In this document: positions 1 to 7,753 of the stretch, piece by piece | Numbering within the stretch: position 1 is the stretch's first letter | Layout: each line of letters starts with the position of its first letter | NCBI GenBank assembly: GCA_002304445.1 | Contig: NEVA01000008.1 | Coordinates: 1 to 53,656 of the forward strand | Length of the DNA stretch: 53,656 nt | Source: Opitutia bacterium Tous-C4FEB | GTDB taxonomy: Bacteria > Verrucomicrobiota > Verrucomicrobiia > Opitutales > Opitutaceae | Reading direction: 5' to 3' | Made by a program: the position numbers and the translations under genes | The notes under the pieces: generated by a model | Seen by the model: only the letters and a program-made list of their open reading frames with translations | The model's database searches: none | What the model was told of the DNA's origin: nothing

Positions 1-584
1 TTGCGCGAGTGGATGATGTTGCCGTTGGGCCGGCCTGGCTCGAAGACAAAACCGAATTGATGGTCGCGCGCCGCGGCACGGAAGAGGTGCGCGGTGCCAT
101 GCGAACCGGTTTCTTCGTCGGGCGTGAGCAGGACTTCCCAACCGACACTCGCGGCGTGCGGCGTGGCTTCGAAGGCCTGGAGCGCGGCGAGGATCGTGAC
201 GAGACCGCCCTTCATGTCCGCGACACCCGGGCCGTTGAGCGTGGTGGCATCGAGCCAGCGACAGACTTGAAACGCGTCGTCAGCTTCGTAAACGGTGTCG
301 TAGTGACCGCAGAGAAAAACTTGGGTCGGCGCGGCCGGACGCAATCGGATACGAAGCGCACGCGAGCCGGGCGGATTGAAACCCGGCGCGTCGGTGTTGA
401 TTTCCTCGATGGTCGCGGGAAACGCGCGGGAAAAATCGGCGCGCAGGGTGTCGGCCATGCGGGCAAGACCGGCGGCGTGACCGGAGCCGGAGTTGATATT
501 CGCCCAGCGCTCAAGGAGCGCGCCGAGTTCGGCGGTGCGGGCGGGAAGGGCGGCGATGGAGGGAGGGACTGAAGATGAGATCAT
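1..584 (-). CDS. M20-family zinc metallopeptidase (carboxypeptidase G2/ArgE/DapE-like), N-terminal part
   Basis: The gene reads leftwards from an ATG at 584 and is cut by the window edge, leaving 194 codons. The fragment shows M20 peptidase signatures in order: GHYDTV at residues 93-98, where the His and Asp are metal-bridging ligands; GPGVADMKGG at 118-127, with the second metal-binding Asp; and DEETGSHG at 156-163, with the catalytic Glu. These enzymes are cytoplasmic di-zinc hydrolases that remove an N-acyl group or a C-terminal amino acid. The GPGVADMKGG wording resembles the glutamate carboxypeptidase branch more than DapE, but the missing C-terminal half leaves the substrate open. The family call is firm and the substrate is not. 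Confidence 0.9.
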   Translation of the reverse strand, partial: MISSSVPPSIAALPARTAELGALLERWANINSGSGHAAGLARMADTLRADFSRAFPATIEEINTDAPGFNPPGSRALRIRLRPAAPTQVFLCGHYDTVYEADDAFQVCRWLDATTLNGPGVADMKGGLVTILAALQAFEATPHAASVGWEVLLTPDEETGSHGTAHLFRAAARDHQFGFVFEPGRPNGNIIHSR

Positions 585-1002
585 GCGAGACGGGAGGAAA
601 ATTTAGGCGTGGTTTTGCAGACTGTAAACCCGACCGTTGGTCGGGCTCCGGACACAGGCAACCGACAACACCACCGGTCGGTTCTACAACGGAGCAGGAA
701 GGAGGGAGTTTACCCCCGCAGCTCCAGCATCACCACGAACCGGTGATGCAACGCCCGGCCGCCCGACGCTGGAAGCACACGAGGTTGTCGGGCAAAATCA
801 ACGCCTTGGCCGAGCGACCCTGCAACTGGTGCAACGGTTGGGGTAGGCGATCGACGAGCTGGCCGAGATCGGGCGCGGAAGAACTTGGCATAAACGTTAA
901 AAACTTCGTCATTTTTGCCATTTGTGCCGCTGCCCGCCAGCCCTATTATCCACCCAACTTTTTCCTCTTTCCCTCCGATCACCCTTAGTCCCTCCAAAAC
1001 CC
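585..1002. other. Intergenic stretch between the divergent M20 peptidase and nagB genes
   Basis: No convincing intact gene lies here. Two things are visible. At 629-645 a short palindrome has arms CCCGACC and GGTCGGG around a GTT loop, resembling a small REP unit. On the minus strand at about 710-891 there is a possible gene relic, listed separately. A pyrimidine-rich stretch at about 950-1000 leads into nagB without a clear Shine-Dalgarno sequence. Short open frames in this stretch look like chance frames of GC-rich DNA. Confidence 0.5.
710..891 (-). pseudogene. Possible relic of an AraC-type regulator N-terminus
   Basis: Reading leftwards from an ATG at 891, one frame gives about 54 codons starting MPSSSAPDLGQLVD and ends near 730. 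A neighbouring frame continues with GRALHHRFVVMLELRG before stopping at 710. The phrase 'HHRFVVMLELRG' resembles the start of the cupin-like sensor domain of AraC-family regulators, where a pair of His residues precedes a run of hydrophobic residues and an RG turn. Joining the two frames needs one frameshift, and no DNA-binding domain follows. This may be a decayed fragment or a chance resemblance. Confidence 0.27.
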
Positions 1003-2967
1003 ATGCTTTCGTCGCACCTCCTCGCCCGCAGCCGCTACGAACAGGCCGCCATCGCCGTTCTCCCCGGCAGTCTGGCCGCCTCGCGCGCCGTCGCCGCCGA
1101 AATCGCCGCGCTCATCCGCCAACGCCACGCCGAGAAACGCCCCGTCGTCCTCGGCCTCGCGACCGGCTCAACCCCCGTCAGCCTTTACGCCGAACTGGTG
1201 CGCCTGCACCGCGAGGAGGGCCTTAGCTTCGCCAACGTCACCACCTTCAACCTCGACGAGTATTACCCGCTCTCGCCCGAGCACGCGCAGAGCTACCGTT
1301 CGTTTATGCGGCGGCATCTTTTTGACCACGTCGATCTCGACCCGGCCCGCACCCACTTGCCTTCGGGCACCGTCACCAAACACGATGTCGACGCCCATTG
1401 TGCCGCCTACGAAGCCGCGATCCGCGCCGCCGGCGGCATCGATTTTCAAATTCTCGGCATCGGCCGCACCGGTCACATCGGCTTCAACGAACCCGGCAGT
1501 CCTCGCCACTCGCTCACCCGCCTGGTCACGCTCGACCCCCTCACCCGCCGCGACGCCGCCGGCGACTTCGGCGGCATCGATTCCACCCCACGCCACGCCC
1601 TCACCATGGGCGTGCGCTCCATCCTCGATGCCCGCCGCGTCGTTCTCATGGCTTGGGGCCAGCACAAAGCCGAGATCGTCCGCACCGCCATCGAGGGCGA
1701 GGTCAACGCCCACGTCTCCGCCTCGTTCCTCCAGGAACATCCCGCCGCGCTCTACGTGCTCGACCCTGCCGCCGCCGGCGCTCTCACCCGCAACCGCACT
1801 CCTTGGCTCATCGGCGCGCTCGAAGACCAAGGCCTCGCTTGGGACGAGCGCATGACCCGCCGCGCCATCCTCTGGCTTTCGCAACTCAAGGCGAAACCCA
1901 TCCTGAAACTCACCGACGACGACTACAACGAGGCCGGCCTGCAGGATCTGCTCCGCACCCATGGATCTGCCTATGAGGCCAACCTCGTCGGCTTTTACCA
2001 GATGCAGCACACGATCACCGGCTGGCCCGGCGGCCGGAATCCCGCCAAGTCGAAACCCGGCGACGCGCCCGTGCGCCCGCTCCGCGCCGCCTCCGCCCCG
2101 GTGTTTCCCAAGCGCGTGCTGATTTTTTCTCCGCATCCCGACGACGACGTGATCTCGATGGGCGGCACCCTCTGTCGCCTCGTCGAGCAGGGCCACGAGG
2201 TCCACATCGCCTACGGCGTCTCCGGCGCCAGCGCCGTCTCGGACGACGTGGTGGGGAACCAACTCGCCTTCGTGCGCGCCAGCGGCCTCGCCGATCCGAC
2301 CCGCATCGCGCACCTCGACTCCCTCACCGCGGGCCTCCACGCCGGAGCCGGCCTGCCCCACTCCGCCGAACTCACGGATTGGAAAGGTCTCATCCGCCGC
2401 CACGAGGCCATCGCCGCCGCCCGCGTCTGCGGTGTGAACGAGTCCTGCTTACACTTTCTCAACCTGCCCTTTTACCACGCCGCACCCCGCAGCCGCGCCT
2501 ACTCCGCCGACGACGTCACCCTGATGAGCACGCTGCTGGCCGAGGTGCAACCGCACCTCATCTACGCCGCGGGCGATCTCGATGATCCGCACGGCACCCA
2601 CCGCCTCTGTCTCCACGTGCTCCGCGACGCCCTCGCCGCCGCCGCGCAGGCCCCGTGGCTCGCCGCCGCCGAGCTCTGGCTCTACCGCGGCGCCTGGGCC
2701 GACTGGCCGCTCGACGAGATCGACCTCGCCGTGCCGCTCAGCCCGCACGAAGTACTCCGCCGCCGCCGCGCGATTTTCCGCCACGAGACGCAAAAAGACC
2801 AAGCGCTCTTCCTCGGCGAAGACCGCCGCGAATTCTGGCAACGCACCGAGGACCGCAGCCGCCGCCTCGCCCAAGCCTACAACGCCCTCGGCCTCGCCGA
2901 ATACGAAGCCATCGAAGCCTTCAAACGCTACGCCCCGGCCGACCTCCTCAAGTCCGGGGCTTTCTGA
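1003..2967 (+). CDS. nagB: Glucosamine-6-phosphate deaminase fused to a PIG-L/LmbE-type deacetylase domain
   Basis: This 654-residue protein has two domains. Residues 1-330 are NagB, which converts glucosamine 6-phosphate to fructose 6-phosphate and ammonia. ATGSTP at 53-58, NLDEYYPL at 83-90 and GIGRTGHIGFNEPG at 152-165 are its sugar-phosphate and catalytic signatures. From about 368 a PIG-L/LmbE domain begins, with the zinc motif PHPDDD at 378-383 and a later DPHGTH. That family removes N-acetyl groups from amino sugars. The pairing suggests one protein that deacetylates and then deaminates an amino sugar, which is inference. Similar long NagB proteins are known in Bacteroidetes. The ATG at 1003 was chosen because upstream codons do not look like protein. 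The convergent neighbour is a NagX-like acyltransferase, in keeping with amino-sugar use. Confidence 0.93.
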   Translation: MLSSHLLARSRYEQAAIAVLPGSLAASRAVAAEIAALIRQRHAEKRPVVLGLATGSTPVSLYAELVRLHREEGLSFANVTTFNLDEYYPLSPEHAQSYRSFMRRHLFDHVDLDPARTHLPSGTVTKHDVDAHCAAYEAAIRAAGGIDFQILGIGRTGHIGFNEPGSPRHSLTRLVTLDPLTRRDAAGDFGGIDSTPRHALTMGVRSILDARRVVLMAWGQHKAEIVRTAIEGEVNAHVSASFLQEHPAALYVLDPAAAGALTRNRTPWLIGALEDQGLAWDERMTRRAILWLSQLKAKPILKLTDDDYNEAGLQDLLRTHGSAYEANLVGFYQMQHTITGWPGGRNPAKSKPGDAPVRPLRAASAPVFPKRVLIFSPHPDDDVISMGGTLCRLVEQGHEVHIAYGVSGASAVSDDVVGNQLAFVRASGLADPTRIAHLDSLTAGLHAGAGLPHSAELTDWKGLIRRHEAIAAARVCGVNESCLHFLNLPFYHAAPRSRAYSADDVTLMSTLLAEVQPHLIYAAGDLDDPHGTHRLCLHVLRDALAAAAQAPWLAAAELWLYRGAWADWPLDEIDLAVPLSPHEVLRRRRAIFRHETQKDQALFLGEDRREFWQRTEDRSRRLAQAYNALGLAEYEAIEAFKRYAPADLLKSGAF

Positions 2968-3020
2968 ACCGGTCCGACCGGTGGAGCCCGTTCTCCGAGC
3001 GGGTTCCAACTGATCGAAAT

Positions 3021-3100
3021 GTAGGAGCCCGCTTGCGGGCGAACGCGTGGCCCGTCCAGCCCGCGAGGCACCCTTCCATCGCGCGCAAGCGCGCTCCTAC
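3021..3100. repeat. Pair of inverted REP-like palindromes (GTAGGAGC family)
   Basis: The left unit starts at 3021 with GTAGGAGCCCGCTTGCGGGC, where GCCCGC and GCGGGC pair around TT. The right unit, at 3081-3100, is the same design in reverse orientation: GCGCGC-AA-GCGCGC followed by TCCTAC. The two units face each other across about 40 bases, as in BIME arrangements of REP sequences. They lie between the convergent 3' ends of nagB and the acyltransferase gene, a typical REP location, and may stabilise or terminate both transcripts. No REP-associated transposase is present in the window. Confidence 0.7.
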
Positions 3101-3117
3101 CTTCAGCCTGTCCCCGC

Positions 3118-4278
3118 TCACACCTTCACAAACCACCGCTTTCGCCAGAGCACCCAGCCGAAGCCCAGAAACGCCCCGACGAACGCCAACGCAAAGGCCA
3201 GCGAGGCGTTGACCGGACTCAGATACGGCGTGAACCCGTTCGCATAGATCCAGCCTTTCAACGTGACCTTGGCCCCGGCCGCGTTTTGCCACGCGATCAA
3301 GCCCATCGTCTTTGCCACCAGACCCGCGCCCACGAAAATCACGATCGCATTCATCCCGTAGATGACAAACGGCGTCGCCCACGCGCGCCAACCGCGCACG
3401 TCGATCAACCAATAAAACACCGCGAACAGCACCGCCGACCACCCCGCCATGAACAGGGCAAAGGCGCTCGTCCAAAGGTTCTTGTTGATCGGCTGCCAGA
3501 GCCCGAGCAGCGCCCCGGCCAACAGCAACGCCGCGCCCAATCCAAACAACCGCGTCGCCCGCACCGCCCCGGGCTGCGGCCCGCGCAACACCGCGCCCGC
3601 GAGCGCCCCGAGCAACGTGGTCGCGATCGCCGCCAACGTGGAAACAATGCCCTCCGGATCAAATCCCGGCGCCGGCGCGCCGCTCCACGTGTGCCCGGCG
3701 AGCAGGTTCGAATCGATCCACCACGGCAGACTGCCCGTAGCCTCGTCGATTCTCCCGGCGCCGTGCCCCGGCACCGGAATAAACTCCAGCATCAAAGCGT
3801 AGCCCGCCAACAACCCCGCCGTCCAAGCGATCTGCCCGCGCCATCGCCACCGCAGACAAATCGCACCCGCGACCAAATAGCACAGGCCGATGCGCTGGAG
3901 CACGCCGGGTATCCGCATTTTCTCGAGGGAGAAATTGTGCGCCGGCAACCATCCAAACGGAAACGCCGTCAGCAACAGCCCGAGCCCGAAAATAATCGCC
4001 GACCGCCGCAACACGTGGCGGAAGAGCTCACCCGTATCTCCGCCCGCCTCGACGCGTTTGGCGAAAGAGAGCGTCATCGCCACGCCCACGATCCACAAAA
4101 ACGCCGGGAAAATCAGATCGGTAAACGTCCATCCGTGCCACGGCGCGTGCAGCAGCGGCGGATAAACCGTGCTCCACGAACCCGGGTTATTGACGAGCAA
4201 CATTCCGGCGGTCGTCGCGCCGCGAAACGCATCCAGAGAAACCAAGCGCGTTGACGGTTTAGGTGCAGGACTGCTCAT
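3118..4278 (-). CDS. NagX-like membrane acyltransferase (heparan-alpha-glucosaminide N-acetyltransferase family, COG4299)
   Basis: This 386-residue integral membrane protein has about ten hydrophobic segments. It opens with RLVSLDAFRGATTAGMLLVN, the hallmark start of the DUF5009/HGSNAT group, where a conserved Asp and Arg precede the first membrane helix. Other family features are WHGWTFTDLIFPAFLWIVG near residue 50 and long Trp- and Gly-rich transmembrane helices. Relatives transfer acetyl groups across the membrane to glucosamine units, and bacterial genes of this type near nag genes are often called nagX. The neighbouring nagB-LmbE gene, converging tail to tail, supports a role in amino-sugar processing. 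Enzyme activity is inferred from family only. Confidence 0.82.
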   Translation of the reverse strand: MSSPAPKPSTRLVSLDAFRGATTAGMLLVNNPGSWSTVYPPLLHAPWHGWTFTDLIFPAFLWIVGVAMTLSFAKRVEAGGDTGELFRHVLRRSAIIFGLGLLLTAFPFGWLPAHNFSLEKMRIPGVLQRIGLCYLVAGAICLRWRWRGQIAWTAGLLAGYALMLEFIPVPGHGAGRIDEATGSLPWWIDSNLLAGHTWSGAPAPGFDPEGIVSTLAAIATTLLGALAGAVLRGPQPGAVRATRLFGLGAALLLAGALLGLWQPINKNLWTSAFALFMAGWSAVLFAVFYWLIDVRGWRAWATPFVIYGMNAIVIFVGAGLVAKTMGLIAWQNAAGAKVTLKGWIYANGFTPYLSPVNASLAFALAFVGAFLGFGWVLWRKRWFVKV

Positions 4279-4332
4279 GAAACCTCGCCAGCCGTAGGCC
4301 GCCCCGCTTTCCCCGACAAGGCGATTGTGCCC

Positions 4333-5880
4333 CTACTTCCCGCCATACCGCGCCAACAGCAGCGGAATCTCGTCCACCTCCCGGCTCGCCGGCCGCTCCG
4401 CCGTGCCGACGTGGCGGTTCAACATCACGGAAAACACCAGCCGTTCGCCGTTCGCCGCCGTCACATAACCTGAAAGCGACGCCACCCAGCGGAGCCCGCC
4501 GGTCTTTGCGCGCACGTTGCCCTCCGCCGCCGTGCCTTTCATTCGGCGCCGCAGCGTCCCGTCCACCCCCGCCACCGGTTGGGCCGCCACAAACGCCGCC
4601 TCCTCCCGGTGCGTCGCCATGAACTGCAACAGCGCCGCCGTCGCCGCCGTCGTCGTGAGATTGTTGCGGGAAAGCCCCGAGCCTTCGTCGAAAATCACTT
4701 CGTCCACGCGCAGGCCGTGGCGGGCCAAAAACTCCCCGAGTGCTTTCACCGCCAGCTCATCCGTGCGCGCCCCAGTCGGCGTGGCCGCGCCCCGCCGCGC
4801 TTCGCCGACTTGGGCAAAAATCAAATCCGTCTGCAGATTCTGCGATTCCTTCATGAAGTGCGCCACGAGCTCGCGCAGCGGCGGCGAAACGATTTCACCG
4901 AGCGCCACCGCACCCGGGCCCACCGCCGTCGCCTCAGGCCAGCGCACGTCGCGCGCCCGGCCTCCGACCGCGATCCCCGCGCGCTCCAGCGCTGCTTTCA
5001 ATCCATGGGCAAACCACTGCGCCGGCCGCGGCACCGTCGCCTCGGTCAACCACTCCTGTCCGCCCAGCGGCAACTCGCCGAAGATCTGCACCGTCATCTC
5101 GCCCGGCACCCGTAGCACGCGGATGCGCCGCGCCCCGCCCGCCGCCGTGGTCACGCTGCGGTTGTCGATCACCAGTCCCGTGTGCGGCTGGAGCAGCTCG
5201 ACCACGCACGGCGCGCCCGCCGTCGCTGCCGGCACGACGCGCAGATCGACAAAATTGTCGTTGAGCGTGATCGCCGCAATCTCCGCGCCGTAATCGTCGT
5301 TCATGTCGTCCACCGTCCAACTCGCGCCCTGCGGCGTACCTTGGTAAAACGTGCCGTCCGCCACGAGATCGCCCGCGATCCGGCGCACCCCGGCCTTTTT
5401 CACCGCCGCGACGAACGGGTCAAACACCGTCATGAACTCCTGTTTCGCCCGCCGCGGATCCCAGCTCGGATCACCGCGCCCGCTTACGATCAGATCGCCC
5501 AAAAGTTCGCCCGCGGCATTCACCGCCACCGACCCCAACAACGGCGTGCGAATCCGAAAATCGCCGCCCAACGCGTCGAGTGCGAGCGCGCCCACATAGA
5601 GTTTGCTGTTCGAGGCCGGACTCATCCGCCGCGTCGGCGCGTGTTCGTAGAGCGTGCGTCCCGAATCGAGCGACACCACCTTCACGCTCCACAACGCGCC
5701 GAGAAACTTCGGTTGGCTCACCTGCGCCTCAAGCGCCGCTTGCAACTCCGTCAATGTGGTCATCGGCACCGTCGGCACCACCGGTGCGCCGGGCGCCGCT
5801 ACTTCCGCCGCGCCCCACGCCAGTCCCACGATGAGCAAAACCAAGAAAAAACAACTCCACCGCAGACGGCCGGTTTTCAT
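4333..5880 (-). CDS. dacB: D-alanyl-D-alanine carboxypeptidase/endopeptidase (PBP4, peptidase S13)
   Basis: The product is a 515-residue periplasmic penicillin-binding protein that trims D-Ala from, or cuts cross-links in, peptidoglycan. All three active-site motifs are present: SNSK at 90-93 with the nucleophilic Ser, SRN at 404-406, and KTG at 459-461. A hydrophobic signal peptide occupies about residues 9-25. The large insert between the first and second motifs is usual for the S13 family. The ATG at 5880 gives a clean basic-hydrophobic signal sequence. An in-frame start at 5934 would put 18 unlikely residues in front of it. It points away from purC, with 254 featureless bases between them. 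Confidence 0.93.
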   Translation of the reverse strand: MKTGRLRWSCFFLVLLIVGLAWGAAEVAAPGAPVVPTVPMTTLTELQAALEAQVSQPKFLGALWSVKVVSLDSGRTLYEHAPTRRMSPASNSKLYVGALALDALGGDFRIRTPLLGSVAVNAAGELLGDLIVSGRGDPSWDPRRAKQEFMTVFDPFVAAVKKAGVRRIAGDLVADGTFYQGTPQGASWTVDDMNDDYGAEIAAITLNDNFVDLRVVPAATAGAPCVVELLQPHTGLVIDNRSVTTAAGGARRIRVLRVPGEMTVQIFGELPLGGQEWLTEATVPRPAQWFAHGLKAALERAGIAVGGRARDVRWPEATAVGPGAVALGEIVSPPLRELVAHFMKESQNLQTDLIFAQVGEARRGAATPTGARTDELAVKALGEFLARHGLRVDEVIFDEGSGLSRNNLTTTAATAALLQFMATHREEAAFVAAQPVAGVDGTLRRRMKGTAAEGNVRAKTGGLRWVASLSGYVTAANGERLVFSVMLNRHVGTAERPASREVDEIPLLLARYGGK

Positions 5881-6134
5881 GGGCGCAGACCGTGGCGGGC
5901 CGGGCGCCAGAGCACAACTACGGAGCACGCTCACCCACCAAAGTGGCCCGGACGCCTATGCACGAGCGGGTATCTTGCCGGGTCTTTTCCAAGCGCAAGG
6001 GCGGGACTCCTCGGCCACGCCAAGCCCACGCCCGCCTCCTCCCGTCGTCGCCTACCGCCGCTCCCTCCGCGCACCGCGACGCACCCGAGGCTTGTTTTCC
6101 CTTTTCCTCCGCGCCTCTCTGGAGCCCGCCGCCC

Positions 6135-7046
6135 ATGCAATTTTCCGCCATCGCCGCCGCCCTGCCTTCCACGGCCGTCACCCGTTTTGATCACGTCCCG
6201 TTTCCCTTGGTCGCCTCGGGCAAGGTCCGCGAAATCTTCGACCTCGGCGACGCCTTGCTGCTCGTCGCCAGCGACCGACTTTCCGCGTTCGATGTGATCT
6301 TGCCCGACGGCATTCCGGGCAAGGGCATCGTCCTCACCCAAATGAGCAACTGGTGGTTCGCCCAGACCTCGGCGCTCATCGCCAACCACCTCCTGCCCGA
6401 TCAGCCGGGCGAATTTGCCCGCCGCGGCCTGCACGACCGCGACCTGCAACTCCGCAGCATGATCGTGAGAAAACTCACGCCGCTCACCATCGAGTGCGTC
6501 ACCCGCGGCTACCTCATCGGCAGCGGTTGGAGCAGCTACCAAAAAACCGGCGAGGTCTGCGGTATCCGTCTTCCCGCCGGCCTCCGCCAAGCCGAGCGCC
6601 TGCCCGAGCCGATCTTCACGCCCACGACCAAAGCCCCCAAAGGCGAACACGACGAACCCATCAACGACGCCCAGGCCGCCGCCCGCATCGGCCCCGCGCT
6701 CTACGAAAAAGTGAAGGCGGCGAGTCTCGCGCTCTACCGCTTCGGCCACGACCGCGCACGCGCCGCCGGTATGATCTTGGCCGACACAAAATTCGAATTC
6801 GGCACGGATGCCGCCGGCAACCTGATCCTGATCGACGAAGTCCTCACGCCCGACTCGTCGCGCTACTGGCCCGCGGAGAGCTACGTCCCCGGCGGCTCGC
6901 CGCCGAGCTACGACAAACAATTCGTCCGCGACCACCTGCTCGCGCTGCACTGGAACCAGCAGCCCCCCGCCCCGCACCTGCCCGCCAAGGTCATCGCCCG
7001 CACGCAGGAAAAATACCTCGCCGCACTGAAGAATCTGCTCGGTTAA
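6135..7046 (+). CDS. purC: Phosphoribosylaminoimidazole-succinocarboxamide synthase
   Basis: This 303-residue cytoplasmic enzyme of de novo purine synthesis joins CAIR with aspartate using ATP to make SAICAR. The start shows the family pattern SGKVREIFDLGDALLLVASD followed by RLSAFD. Later blocks are ECVTRGYLIGSGWSSYQKTG, the substrate region with PIFTPTTKAPKGEHDEP, and FEFG with LIDEVLTPDSSRYWP near the C-terminus. Length fits the longer (about 300 residue) form found in Bacteroidetes and eukaryotes. The ATG at 6135 was preferred because upstream in-frame sequence lacks protein character and precedes a conserved N-terminus. It has no purine-gene neighbours here. Confidence 0.95.
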   Translation: MQFSAIAAALPSTAVTRFDHVPFPLVASGKVREIFDLGDALLLVASDRLSAFDVILPDGIPGKGIVLTQMSNWWFAQTSALIANHLLPDQPGEFARRGLHDRDLQLRSMIVRKLTPLTIECVTRGYLIGSGWSSYQKTGEVCGIRLPAGLRQAERLPEPIFTPTTKAPKGEHDEPINDAQAAARIGPALYEKVKAASLALYRFGHDRARAAGMILADTKFEFGTDAAGNLILIDEVLTPDSSRYWPAESYVPGGSPPSYDKQFVRDHLLALHWNQQPPAPHLPAKVIARTQEKYLAALKNLLG

Positions 7047-7090
7047 GCGCCCGAATTGACGCCAGCCATAAATATGGCTTTGTGGCGGCA

Positions 7091-7348
7091 ATGAAGACCA
7101 CGCTGGAAATTCCCGACCCGCTCTACCGCCAGCTCAAGGTGACCGCCGCTCAGCAGGGGAAAACCGTGCGCAGCTTCGTCAACGACGCTCTCGTCGAGAA
7201 ACTGCGCGCTCCGGCCCTCAGCCCGAATTCGCGACCGGCTTGGACCCGGGCGGTTGGCGGCCTCAATCACCTCCACGCCGAAACCCGGCGCATTGAAAAA
7301 ACCATTCTCACCGAGTTTTCAAAAATCGATTCGGCGGACTGGAAATGA
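7091..7348 (+). CDS. VapB-type antitoxin (ribbon-helix-helix)
   Basis: This is an 85-residue protein. Residues 1-40 (starting MKTTLEIPDPLYRQLKVTAA, then QGKTVRSFVNDAL) fit a ribbon-helix-helix DNA-binding fold with a short beta strand and two helices. The C-terminal half is variable and Arg-rich, as expected for the toxin-wrapping tail. Its stop overlaps the next gene's start in ATGA (7345-7348), so the pair is translationally coupled. Known antitoxins of this type neutralise the PIN nuclease and repress their own promoter. It follows purC by 44 bases but is unlikely to be functionally linked to it. Confidence 0.85.
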   Translation: MKTTLEIPDPLYRQLKVTAAQQGKTVRSFVNDALVEKLRAPALSPNSRPAWTRAVGGLNHLHAETRRIEKTILTEFSKIDSADWK

Positions 7349-7722
7349 TCCTCGATACGAACGCTCTGTCCGCGTTGGCCGACGGTGATTCCGCACTCGT
7401 TGCAAAACTCGGCAATACCTCTCGGCTCGCGCTGCCGGTGATCGCGTTGGGCGAATATCGGTTTGGCGTCACGGCCTCACGGCATCGAAAAACCTACGAG
7501 GCCTGGCTGACGGAGCACCTCCCGCTTTTTGAAACGCTGCCGGTCGATGCTCACACGACCGCCCACTACGCCGCGCTGCGGCACGAGCTAAAACGCTTGG
7601 GCCGCCCGGTGCCGGAAAACGACCTCTGGATCGGGGCCCTCGCGCTCCAACACCGTTTGCCGGTCGTAAGCCGCGACGCCCACTTCGCCACCATGCCCGG
7701 CGTGCGCGCCGTGACTTGGTAG
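7345..7722 (+). CDS. VapC-type PIN-domain ribonuclease toxin
   Basis: This 125-residue single PIN domain carries the four acidic metal-binding residues of active VapC toxins: D4 in MILDTNALSA, E37 in ALGEYRFG, D93 in ENDLWIGA and D111 in SRDAHF. VapC proteins are magnesium-dependent RNases that usually cut tRNA or rRNA and stop translation until neutralised. The gene overlaps the upstream antitoxin by four bases. The catalytic set is complete, so the toxin is probably functional. Confidence 0.9.
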   Translation: MILDTNALSALADGDSALVAKLGNTSRLALPVIALGEYRFGVTASRHRKTYEAWLTEHLPLFETLPVDAHTTAHYAALRHELKRLGRPVPENDLWIGALALQHRLPVVSRDAHFATMPGVRAVTW

Positions 7723-7753
7723 CGCTCCATTGGCCGGTTCGCGGCCCCGCCCG

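Noticed and set aside
946-954. TTATCCACC, one mismatch from a DnaA box
   Set aside because: It is a single imperfect copy. No cluster of boxes or AT-rich unwinding region was seen, including around mnmG, so no origin is called in the window.
1168-2403. Long minus-strand open frame (411 codons) opposite nagB, and similar ones opposite cas3 (11935-13125) and mnmE-region genes
   Set aside because: GC-rich coding DNA leaves long stop-free antisense frames. These translate into low-complexity Gly/Ala/Arg/Val-rich sequence without family motifs, while the sense frames carry clear ones.
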